From assembly GCA_903858815.1 (NCBI GenBank), contig CAIOKE010000199.1, forward strand, positions 1-34,689: a DNA stretch of 34,689 nucleotides, read 5' to 3'. Below are positions 1-8,800 of the stretch, one piece after another (position 1 is the stretch's first letter; each line of letters opens with the position of its first letter). This DNA is from an uncultured Planctomycetaceae bacterium. Its GTDB lineage: Bacteria > Planctomycetota > Planctomycetia > Planctomycetales > Planctomycetaceae. A program made the translations under genes and the position numbers. The notes beneath the pieces were generated by a model, which saw nothing but the letters and a program-made list of their open reading frames with translations, was not told the origin of the DNA and did no database searches.

Positions 1-1
1 C

Positions 2-856
2 TTTACCATCACCACCCCACCCACTCCCATCACCCCACTCGTGTTCAGCACTCAGCAGCGCCCCGAGTTTCAGTGGAGTGCTGTCAGTGGGGCCACCCAG
101 TACGGTTTCCAGTTGCGAAACGCCGCGACCGGAAAGATCGTGCACGATGTCCGTGGCCTGACAAATCCCGCCTTCACCCCTCCGGCAGATCTCCCTTTCG
201 GACGCTATCGCTGGTGGTCCTTCGCAGAATCCACAGCCTCCGGAATCCGTGGTGACTGGTCCGTCGCCACCGAACTGGTCATCAGCGACAGACCTGTACT
301 CCAGTCACCGGTGGGAACCGTGCCCGCCCAGAATCCGCTGCTGAAGTGGATGGCCTTCCCCGGGGCTGTTACCTACGAAGTCTGGGTAAACCGCTCACAA
401 CCCAGCCAGTACATCGTATCTGCCGCCGGTCTGAACTCGACCGAGTGGCAGGTCCCCGTGACCCTGACACCCGGAATCAAACACCGTTACTGGGTCCGCG
501 CCGTGACCACCAACGGACAAACGACACAGTGGAGTCAACCGCTGGAATTTCAAATTGAGGTAGCTCAGTCTGTCCCCGCGGCCGAAATCGTGTCTGACAC
601 TGCTTACGAACCTGGCATTCAACTGCAGTTACTGGCAACACAGGCCGATCGTTTCCGCTTCGCAACAGACAAGAATCAGGCAGCGAAACCAGACGTCAAT
701 GCCGTCAGCCAACCGGTAATGGCCGCCTGCCCGACGGCAGTCACCGTTCCTGCAAACGTCACGGCCGACAAAGCTGACTCGGAAACGCCCGCTGAAATCG
801 CTCTTCGCGACGAAGCCATCCTGCTGGCCGTGGCCGCGCTGGATGGACAAGCCTGA
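2..856 (+). CDS. Surface/secreted protein with fibronectin-III-like repeats, C-terminal part (5' end outside window)
   Basis: The reading frame is open to the left edge (codons before position 41 read through without a stop), so this is the C-terminal part of a longer protein. A GTG at 41 is only an internal candidate. At least two repeats of about 90-100 residues are visible, each with the pattern 'PEFQWSAVSGATQYGFQLRN' or 'PLLKWMAFPGAVTYEVWVNR' followed by a W- and Y-rich strand pattern ending in 'RWWSF' or 'RYWVRAV'. That is the layout of fibronectin type III-like modules of exported bacterial proteins. The last 80 residues are low in complexity, rich in Ala, Val and Thr, and carry no motif I recognise. 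The role is probably binding or scaffolding at the cell surface or in giant secreted proteins; the substrate is unknown. Nothing in the same orientation follows directly because an insertion sequence lies 60 bp downstream. Confidence 0.75.
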   Translation, partial: FTITTPPTPITPLVFSTQQRPEFQWSAVSGATQYGFQLRNAATGKIVHDVRGLTNPAFTPPADLPFGRYRWWSFAESTASGIRGDWSVATELVISDRPVLQSPVGTVPAQNPLLKWMAFPGAVTYEVWVNRSQPSQYIVSAAGLNSTEWQVPVTLTPGIKHRYWVRAVTTNGQTTQWSQPLEFQIEVAQSVPAAEIVSDTAYEPGIQLQLLATQADRFRFATDKNQAAKPDVNAVSQPVMAACPTAVTVPANVTADKADSETPAEIALRDEAILLAVAALDGQA

Positions 857-915
857 CAGAGTATCAGCAGGCCCTGAACGCAGAAATCCCCTGCCCTCCC
901 CCGGGAGGGCGAGGC

Positions 916-2886
916 CTGAGGTTTTACCACATTTATAGATCGATGCGAACTCGTGTGCACGCCTGCAGAATGATGCGCCACAAGAGTTCACAAAGTGTGG
1001 TCCGCGTAGCTCCGACACAACCATGGAGTTATGGTTTCAGGTGTCGGTGGTGCCTTCCTGGGCGGAGTGTGCATTGTCGGACGAAAGACAAGACGTGGAG
1101 ATGCTCCGAGGATCCCCAGCGGTTGCCACTCGGTCCACTCAGTAAAAAATCACTCCCTGAATTTCGCGGTGTTCTCCCCTATTGTTCGATCACGCGAAAC
1201 AAGACTACTTGCATTTTACGAAGAGCTACCTTCTTTCAAAAGTTTCATGGCATCGAAGCCGCAAAGCATTGCTTGAAGTTCATTCCAACCTCTCCAGATG
1301 GTTTGCCATCCGGGGGGATGATCGCTCTTTCGGTTCTGATGTCCCCCGAGGCGAGCCAAGGCATAGTAGAAGTCATGGATTGACCAGTCACGATGCGGCT
1401 TACCGTGGCGCCAGATACTGAGGACAACCACATAATCGTCGCAGAGAATTTCCGTCGCTTTGCGAGTCTTCGCATCCACACGACGACTCGCATCACGCAT
1501 CTCCAGCAGCGTGAGTGCCACAACCGACAGCACTGCAATCGCAGGCTGCAGTCGATCCTCTGTTGTGAACTGCGGACTTTCGATGTTGAGGCCGGTTTTC
1601 AGACCCTTGTGATACTCTTCAATAATCCAGCGATGTTCATACCAACTGACAATCTGGTATGCAGTGTCAAATGTGTCAACCGGCTGATTCGTGACGAGAA
1701 ACCATTCCAGACGTTCTTCGCCCTCAGGAGGATCGACTTCCCAGACTCGAACGATCCACAACTTTAAAGTCGCCAGGCCGTGGTTTCCGTGCTTTTCCTT
1801 TGGCGGTTTGATCTGGACTGGAGCGAATGATACGGCCATGTTCGCCATGCGTGCCGAACGCTTTTGTATGACTTTTGCACCTTTCTTCTTCGGACTCTTC
1901 ACATTCACGCGACTGGTCACCTCCAGAGTCCAATGCCCAGCCGGCGGAAGCTTTGCAGCATACGAACGCAGGTACTCTGACTCGCAGAGCGACGGATCAT
2001 CATGTCCCACGAAGATACAGCGATCATAGGCCGCGCGAATCAAAAAACGTCGCCCACTGTGGGTTTCATGCTCGAGGAACTCAAACGTATCCGCTCCCTG
2101 ATCACAGACATCAACAATCGACCAACTCGCCGGCAAAGGCTCGACACCCTTTAGCCACAACCGACTTTCCCGCGATTCACGTTCGCGCTTTTGAGCCTGC
2201 GTTTCCTTCCTTCCCACCTTGTCGCGATGATGCAGCACTTGATTGCACAATCCGAGAACACTGCCAGTTTCCGCATCGACAGTGAGACAGTTTTGAACGA
2301 TGTAGCCTCGATGATTTCCATTACCGATCTGTCCAAGTTCGCTCAGAGATTCATGCGTTGTGTAGTCCATCTCGGTCGAGTCGCAGAGGTTCAGGACTGT
2401 GATGCCACTCTCGAGGATTTTTTTCAGCACGACATCCCGATGGGCCGCCAGGATTGCTTCGTGGGTCACCTCGTCACAGTTCATCAACCGGTAAAAGGCA
2501 CGCAAGTCTTTGGGTTTGTTGAGTTTCTCCGGCAGTGTTCCGCTTGGCCGACGAGACATGAGATCGACTGTTTTCACGAGTCGCTTTGTGCGTCTGGCAT
2601 CTCCCAGTCGGGCGTGAGAAAAATTTACTTCTCCAAAACTCTTGGGCTTCGTTTCCATCAGGGACCTCCGTGTGTGATAGAGCTACTACCGACTTCTTTG
2701 CTGGAAGTCTATGCCGTCCGTCAAGAACCTCGGTCGGCCGCCAGACCACAAACGCGCGTCAAACTCTTCGCAAAAAGCCCAAACCTCCAGAAATCTCCTT
2801 CGCAGGCTGCCTAATCTCAACAAAGTGCACAGAAAAACCTTTTTTCCCCCCTGGCAGGCCGTCAAAAAAATGTGGTAAGACCTAAG
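916..2886 (-). mobile_element. Intact IS4-family insertion sequence (IS50/Tn5-like group), about 1971 bp
   Basis: The ends are defined by imperfect terminal inverted repeats: CTGAGGTTTTACCACATTTA at 916-935, and on the opposite strand CTTAGGTCTTACCACATTTT from 2886 inward to 2867, matching at 17 of 20 positions. Both begin with CT. The flanks carry an 8-bp direct repeat, ggcgaggc, at 908-915 and 2887-2894, interpreted as the target duplication; IS4-family members commonly make duplications of 8-12 bp. One transposase gene fills the centre. About 300 bp on the left and 228 bp on the right are non-coding. The element is inserted inside a copy of the dispersed 'gggagggcgaggctcctgcc' palindromic repeat; an uninterrupted copy stands at 3019-3038. 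Intact ends and an open transposase frame suggest a fairly recent insertion. Confidence 0.85.
1216..2658 (-). CDS. IS4-family DDE transposase (IS50/Tn5-like)
   Basis: This 480-residue protein catalyses cut-and-paste movement of the surrounding element. The N-terminus (about residues 5-65, starting with FGEVNFSHARLGDARRTKRL) matches the Tn5-type DNA-binding domain. The catalytic acidic residues appear as NLCDSTEMDYTTH (first Asp), IVDVCDQGADTFEFL (second Asp), and the glutamate of the IS4 signature near the C-terminus: Y-EH-R-WII-E-EYHKGL-K, which fits Y(2)R(3)E(6)K exactly. The length is typical of the group. The ATG at 2658 is preceded by GGAGGT five bases upstream, a good ribosome binding site. 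The frame has no interruption, so the enzyme is probably functional. The family assignment is firm; the named IS subgroup is inferred from the N-terminal domain. Confidence 0.93.
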   Translation of the reverse strand: METKPKSFGEVNFSHARLGDARRTKRLVKTVDLMSRRPSGTLPEKLNKPKDLRAFYRLMNCDEVTHEAILAAHRDVVLKKILESGITVLNLCDSTEMDYTTHESLSELGQIGNGNHRGYIVQNCLTVDAETGSVLGLCNQVLHHRDKVGRKETQAQKRERESRESRLWLKGVEPLPASWSIVDVCDQGADTFEFLEHETHSGRRFLIRAAYDRCIFVGHDDPSLCESEYLRSYAAKLPPAGHWTLEVTSRVNVKSPKKKGAKVIQKRSARMANMAVSFAPVQIKPPKEKHGNHGLATLKLWIVRVWEVDPPEGEERLEWFLVTNQPVDTFDTAYQIVSWYEHRWIIEEYHKGLKTGLNIESPQFTTEDRLQPAIAVLSVVALTLLEMRDASRRVDAKTRKATEILCDDYVVVLSIWRHGKPHRDWSIHDFYYALARLGGHQNRKSDHPPGWQTIWRGWNELQAMLCGFDAMKLLKEGSSS

Positions 2887-3100
2887 GGCGAGGCTCCTGC
2901 CGAGCCGAATACCAACAATCGCACAACAAAACCCCCGGCTCAGCGGGAGCTTCGCCCTCCCAAAACGCAAGGCGCCCGCCGAGCCAAAACACCCAACCAC
3001 CACCCCACTACATCCCCCGGGAGGGCGAGGCTCCTGCCGAGCCGAACACCAACAATCGCACAACAAAACCCCCGGCTCAACTGGAGCCTCGCCCTCCCAA
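2887..3100. repeat. Two tandem copies of a roughly 76-bp palindromic intergenic repeat (family C)
   Basis: Copies at 2886-2961 and 3022-3098 share the pattern GGGCGAGGCTCCTGCCGAGC, a central CCAACAATCGCACAACAAAA, and then the reverse complement of the first part ending in GCCTCGCCCTCCC (GCTTCGCCCTCCC in the first copy). Each can therefore fold into a long hairpin. Shorter copies of one arm occur near 10907-10936 and 13098-13131, and the copy at 899-914 is the one split by the insertion sequence. It behaves like a REP-type extragenic palindrome. The remaining 3101-3368 holds no gene or clear signal that I can support. Confidence 0.8.
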
Positions 3101-3368
3101 GGGGGACTTTCCTGACCACTGACCTCTGAGTCACTGACGTCTAATACGTGGTGTGAGAAATAACAGGCTGGGACGCTGGTACTGAATATGACGATTGTGA
3201 CTGTTGCTTCGACCTCCAGGAATCCCGGAATTGTCATGGAATTCATGGCGGGTGATCTCGTGAAACATTTTTTGAGCTAGGGTTTCCCGCGGCAGACATT
3301 CGACCGCATCCGAGACGCAGCCGAGGAGATGGTGGCTGCAACACCCTGAATATGTCGAGTAATATTCT

Positions 3369-5525
3369 GTGCAGACGCTCGAACCTGGACTCAAGGCGGC
3401 GATCGCTCCTGCAGCACCGCCGGCAGTGCTTATGCAGACCGACACCAATTCTGTCCTGTTCCGACTGTTGTCAATGGGTGAAGACGCGCGCCGCAATCAG
3501 TATGCGGGTGCCGAACGACAACTGATGCCGCGTGAATTGGTCTCCACCATCCTGCGCGCCATGCGGATGCGTGATCCGGCGGGCCTGCTGCACAGTCAGC
3601 GGATGGCTGTGATTTCCAGTGGTGTGGCAAAACTGCTGGGCTGGACCGACGAACAGCGTCGACAACTGGAAATTGCCGCGATCCTGCACGAAATCGGCAA
3701 ACTGGGGATCCCCGATCACATCCTGCACAAGCCGGGAAAACTGAGCAGCGAAGAGTATGACTTCGTACTGCAGCATCAGCATGCCGGTGTCAGTATGCTG
3801 CAGGCGTTTCATACCGACCCGACCGTGATCGCCATGCTGACAACCCTGCATCACGATCTGTCGGGCAGCAATGCGCACATGGAAGTGCCCGGTCAGCCCA
3901 TTGATCTGCCACTGGGACCGCGCATTCTGGCGGTTGCAGATGCTTATGATTCACTGAACACCGTGAAACCCTATCGACGTGGAATGACGCACGCTGAAAG
4001 TATCACGACGCTGCTGGAGAAATCCGGTCGACGATATGACGAAAATATCGTGCGGACACTGAACCGCTGGTATGAGAATGAAGGGTCAGCCCTGTTTCGC
4101 CTGACGGAATCCTTCTATGACTCTGACAGGACTCCAGAGATTTCGCAGGAGCATCGGGATGACGTCGCGCTGCTGAGCCAGTTCATCGGGGTGTTGTTCC
4201 AGTTCCAGCATCTGTATGACGGGTTCTTCCTGCTGGATGCTCGTGAGAACTACTGTATCTGGAGTGACGGGATGCCCAGTCTGACGGGATTACCGGTGCA
4301 GCAGGTGCTGCGTCGCAGCTGGCAGACGGCAGACGTCCTGCTGGCACCGTTGACGGACGAGCAGGCAACATCGACGGAGCGTGACGATACTCTGGTGGCT
4401 CAGGCAATCCGCAGTGGTCGGTCTTCGTTCACCAGTCGGTTGTGTCGTGTCAGCGGGACCAGTCATCTGAAGGTGGATGTGTATACGATGCCGATCACGG
4501 GCCCGGGCCAGAAGGTTGCGGGAGTGATGCAGCTGCTGCGTAATAAAACGGGTGTCCGCCGTCAGACTCGCGAAGTTGTCGAGCTGAAGATTGCGGCGAT
4601 GCGGGATCCGCTGACCGGAGTGGCGAATCGTGGTCAGCTGGAATCACAGCTGCGCCATCTGATGGAGGAATTCAATGCCCAGGACGGAACTCGACATCTC
4701 AGTGTGATCTTCCTTGATGTGGACCATTTCAAGCGGATCAACGACACGCACGGTCATCAGGTTGGTGACCAGGTCCTGGTGGATCTGGCGCGGCTGCTGC
4801 AGCATGAAACGTATTCAGCTGAGGTGATTGGTCGTTATGGTGGTGAAGAATTTGTGATTGTGTGTCCGGACACCGATCTGGAGTCAGCAGTCCGTCGTGC
4901 GGAGCGGCTGCGTGTTTCGATCATGAAAAGTTCGATCGGCGGAATGTCGAATCTGAGTGTCACGTCGTCCTTTGGTGTGGCCACGGGACGGCGGAACGAC
5001 ACGGTGAAGAGTCTGCTGGATCGAGCGGACGCCTGTCTGTACAACGCCAAGGCGGCGGGGCGGAATCGCACGTGTCGGGAATCCGATCTGGACACGGCAA
5101 CGGCGGTCGAGCCTGGTCTGGGGGAAGAAGAGAAGATCCGGATTTCGGAATCGAATGGGCTGTTTCATTTCAGCGACCGGGTTGAGGTGAGTACGTCGCT
5201 GGAGATTACGGCGATGAAACTGCGGGCGTTTATTTCGGAGCACCGAGGGGTGGTGGTGGATCAGGAGAAGGGGAAGATGCAGATCCGTCTGGGAACTCCG
5301 GGGTTCTTTGGCCACTGGGGTAAAACGACGGCTCGGCAGCCTGTGGACCTGCGGATTTCCTTCGAAACGACTCGCAATGCGCGTTCGCCGCACGAAAAGA
5401 TCCGGACTCATCGGCTGGTGACGGTGGAGATTCATTCTCAGGGTAAGGTGCCGGGGATGGATCATTTTGCGGCTCGTTGTTTAAGCCTGATGCGTGATTT
5501 GAAGGCATTTCTGCAGGGTTCGTAG
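3369..5525 (+). CDS. Hybrid HD-GYP-like / PAS-like / GGDEF signalling protein (putative diguanylate cyclase)
   Basis: Predicted cytoplasmic signalling protein of 718 residues. An HD-GYP-type phosphohydrolase-like domain covers roughly residues 55-240, with HEIGKLGIPDHILHKPGKL at 107-125. It is degenerate: the HD pair is HE, the later HHExxDGxGYP motif is reduced to HHDLSG at 161-166 with no GYP, so c-di-GMP hydrolysis is doubtful. A PAS-like region lies around 275-395 (ENYCIWSDGMPSLTG). A complete GGDEF domain runs from DPLTGVANR at 413 through FLDVDHFKRIND to RYGGEEF near 489-495, which fits cyclase activity. The usual RxxD inhibitory site before it reads YSAE, so product inhibition is probably absent. 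The last 110 or so residues are unassigned. The start is uncertain: GTG at 3369 gives the longest frame, ATG at 3432 or 3474 are alternatives, and none has a clear ribosome binding site. Confidence 0.88.
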   Translation: MQTLEPGLKAAIAPAAPPAVLMQTDTNSVLFRLLSMGEDARRNQYAGAERQLMPRELVSTILRAMRMRDPAGLLHSQRMAVISSGVAKLLGWTDEQRRQLEIAAILHEIGKLGIPDHILHKPGKLSSEEYDFVLQHQHAGVSMLQAFHTDPTVIAMLTTLHHDLSGSNAHMEVPGQPIDLPLGPRILAVADAYDSLNTVKPYRRGMTHAESITTLLEKSGRRYDENIVRTLNRWYENEGSALFRLTESFYDSDRTPEISQEHRDDVALLSQFIGVLFQFQHLYDGFFLLDARENYCIWSDGMPSLTGLPVQQVLRRSWQTADVLLAPLTDEQATSTERDDTLVAQAIRSGRSSFTSRLCRVSGTSHLKVDVYTMPITGPGQKVAGVMQLLRNKTGVRRQTREVVELKIAAMRDPLTGVANRGQLESQLRHLMEEFNAQDGTRHLSVIFLDVDHFKRINDTHGHQVGDQVLVDLARLLQHETYSAEVIGRYGGEEFVIVCPDTDLESAVRRAERLRVSIMKSSIGGMSNLSVTSSFGVATGRRNDTVKSLLDRADACLYNAKAAGRNRTCRESDLDTATAVEPGLGEEEKIRISESNGLFHFSDRVEVSTSLEITAMKLRAFISEHRGVVVDQEKGKMQIRLGTPGFFGHWGKTTARQPVDLRISFETTRNARSPHEKIRTHRLVTVEIHSQGKVPGMDHFAARCLSLMRDLKAFLQGS

Positions 5526-5833
5526 TTTTGCGTCGGGCGAATCCGCGAGTCACCCCACCCTACCCTGCCCTCCTGAATTCGCTCGGTTTTCGCAGTTTCG
5601 GCACACAACTTGCTGCCTTCTGACGAAATGCTGGGGTTGCTGTGTTGCGGCAGTTTGCCGCTGTTTTCCGCTTCTGCGCCGCGGGATTGACCGGCTGTTA
5701 CTGGTTCCCGTAGACTTGGTGGACTTGATTTTACAGCAATTGCTCAGTTCCGCCTGCGTTCTGACCGGGCTGCCTTTGTGGCAGTTTGCGGCAACGCGGG
5801 TGCGGATTCGATAGTCCTCAGAATTCAGGATAG
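5526..5833. other. Intergenic region upstream of secA, no gene seen
   Basis: 308 bp between the GGDEF gene and secA on the same strand. It presumably carries the secA promoter, but no convincing -35/-10 pair stands out. An AGGA element seven bases before the ATG at 5834 is the likely ribosome binding site. No hairpin with a T-run was seen after the GGDEF gene. Confidence 0.4.
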
Positions 5834-8800
5834 ATGCCCACAATGGAGTTCCTGGAAAAAGTCGGCGATTTCTTCTCCGCCACGACTCACCGGATCGAAC
5901 GCGGGATCACATCTCTGTTTGGTTCCTCGAACGAGCGTCGCATGCGGCGGCTGGGTTTTGTGCGTGACCGTGACGGTCGGACGTCGATCCTGCCTGGTTC
6001 GCTGCTGGACCGGATCAACAAGCTGGAGCCTGAGTTGCAGAAGCTGTCGGATGCCGAGCTGAAGCAGACGGCGGCGAAATTCCGAGCGCGTCTGCGTAAC
6101 GGGGAGACTCTGGACGACCTGTTGCCCGAGGCCTTTGCGGCGGTGCGTGAATCGGGGCGGCGTTTTCTGAAGATGCGTCATTACGAGGTGCAGCTGATCG
6201 GGGGTTACATTCTGCATCAGGGGATGATCTCCGAGATGGTGACTGGCGAAGGGAAGACTCTGGTGGCGACGCTGCCGGCTTTTCTGAACGCTATCGCGGG
6301 CAAGGTGCACGTAGTGACTGTCAACGACTATCTGGCGCGTCGTGACATGGAGTGGATGGGTCCGATTTATCTGAATCTTGGTCTGACGGTGGGAGCGATT
6401 CAGTCGGACATGAGTTCAGCCGAGCGTCAGGTGCATTACGCCTGTGACATTACGTACGGCACCAGCAATCAGTTTGGTTTCGACTATCTGCGTGACAACA
6501 TGAAGCCGACGGCCGACCTGCAGGTGCAGGGTCCGCTGGATTACGCGATTGTCGACGAGATTGACAACATTCTGATTGATGAGGCGCGTACGCCCCTGAT
6601 TATATCCGGCCCGGCCCATGACAACCTCGACAAGTATCCTCGTGCCGAAGCAATTGCTCGTCAGCTGCGAAAGGACGTGGATTTTGAGGTGAAGGAAAAG
6701 GAACACACCTGCCATCTGACGGAAGAGGGTGTGCGGCGTGCTGAGCAGCTGGCGGGTGTGGAAAGCTTCTACACGGCCGGCAACATGGAGTGGCCGCACC
6801 TGCTGGACAATGCGTTGAAGGCGCACCACCTTTACAAGCGTGACGTGAGTTACGTGGTAGAGCGTGGCGAGGTGGTGATTGTTGACGAAAACACAGGCCG
6901 CAAGATGGAAGGTCGGCAGTGGTCCGATGGTCTTCATCAGGCGGTGGAAGCCAAAGAGGGAGTGAAGATCAAGGCTGAGACTCAGACGCTGGCCACGATC
7001 ACTCTGCAGAACTACTTCAAGCTGTATCGCAAGTTGTCAGGAATGACGGGGACGGCGATGACGGAAGCGGAAGAGTTTCTGAAGATCTACAATCTGGACG
7101 TGGTGGCGATCCCCACCAACCGGCACATGCAGCGGATCAACTATCCGGACAGCATTTACGGATCCGAAAAGGAAAAGTGGGATGCCGTGGTGAAGGAAAT
7201 TGTGGATGTGCATGCGACCGGTCGACCAGTGCTGGTCGGCACAACCTCGATCGAACTCTCTGAAATGCTCAGTCATCTGCTGGGTCGTCGAGGGATCTCG
7301 CACAAGGTGCTGAACGCCAAGTTTCATGAGCGTGAGGCAGAGATTGTAGCGCAGGCAGGTCGTCTGAAGGCGGTGACGATTGCCACCAACATGGCCGGTC
7401 GTGGCACCGACATTATTCTCGGTGGAAATCCGGAACATTCGGCGTGGGAAGAGCTGAAATCGCGTTATTCATCGCGTCTGGAGGTGCCCAAATCGGAGTG
7501 GGACGAACTGACGCGACAGATTGCCGAGCGTGAGGGCATGCTGACCGAGGGCAAGGAAGTTTCGCAGCTGGGTGGTCTGCATGTGGTTGGCACAGAGCGT
7601 CATGATTCGCGGCGCATTGACCTGCAGCTGCGAGGGCGTGCCGGGCGTCAGGGCGACCCTGGTTCCAGTCGCTTCTTTATTTCGCTTGACGACAAGCTCA
7701 TGCGTCTGTTTGCCGGTGACACGGTGAAGCGGATTATGCAGTGGGCCGGCCTGCGGGAAGGCGAGCCGATCGTCAGTCCCATGGTGACTCGGCGACTCGA
7801 AGCGGCTCAGAAAAAGCGTGAAGAGCAGCACTTCGACCAGCGCAAGAACCTGCTGGAATATGATGAGATCATGGATGAGCAGCGGAAGCGAACGTATTCG
7901 TACCGCCAGCAGATTCTGGACGGGCAGGACTGTCGTGCGCTGATCCTGAAGATGATGCATGACGAGATTGATCGTTACACGAAGCATTTCCTCGCGAAGA
8001 ATTATCGCTGGGAGTCCGTGGCAGCGATGATTACTCAGAAATTCGAACTGGATGCTGATGTCAGCACGGTGCGGGGTCTGGAACTGCCAGAGCTGGAGCA
8101 GTGGATTCGGGACGCTGGTGAGCGACAGGGGCTGACCTGGATTCAGGAGCAGCTGGATATTCATCTGCCGGAGGACGCAGAGAGTCGTCTGGACTGGAAC
8201 TGGCTTTCGCTGACTCGCTGGGCCAATCGCACGTTCGGGTTGTCGTTGAATGACCGGGAGCTGCGGTCTCTGGAGCGTGGAGCGGTTGCCGACTTCCTGC
8301 TGGAGCAGGCGAAAACCGGAATTGCGCGGTGGGATCTGAGTGATTTTTCGGGTCTGCTGGAGGAGTTGTATCCTGAGCGATCGCTGGCCGCGTGGGCCAA
8401 CTACAACTTCCTGCTGGGTTTGAAACCGGAAGAGCTGCGAGGTCTGGATGAGGCCGGGGTGCTGCGTTTGCTGAAGGAGCGTGTGCAGGTTCGTTACAAC
8501 GAGAAGGAAGCCACATTTCCGGTCTCCGTAGGAATGCATAAGTTTCTTGCAGGAGACGGTCAGCAGAACGAGCGGGCGCGGCGGGAAACGCTGGCACGCT
8601 GGGCAGCAACTCGCTTCCGTCTGGAACTGAATCCGGAAGAGTTTGCCGACTATCAGACGAATAAGATTTTTGAGGTGCTGTTGGGGATCAGTCGCAGCTT
8701 CCTTGCTCGTCGTCCGACAGCGGCCGCAGTTGACGCTCGCTTGAATGAAATCCTTGGGGACACTCCGCAGCAGCGGTCGCTTTCCGAGTCTCAGACGGGA

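Noticed and set aside
943-1383. 146-codon plus-strand frame at the left end of the insertion sequence
   Set aside because: It overlaps the transposase end, is rich in Cys, Arg and Ser, and has no recognisable similarity.
2886-3100. Possible CRISPR array, because of two spaced near-identical units
   Set aside because: Only two copies about 76 bp long, each an imperfect palindrome, with no cas genes nearby; this is an intergenic palindromic repeat.
7469-8539. 356-codon open frame antisense to secA
   Set aside because: It lies wholly inside the well-supported secA gene, has no motif, and is a by-product of high-GC codon usage.
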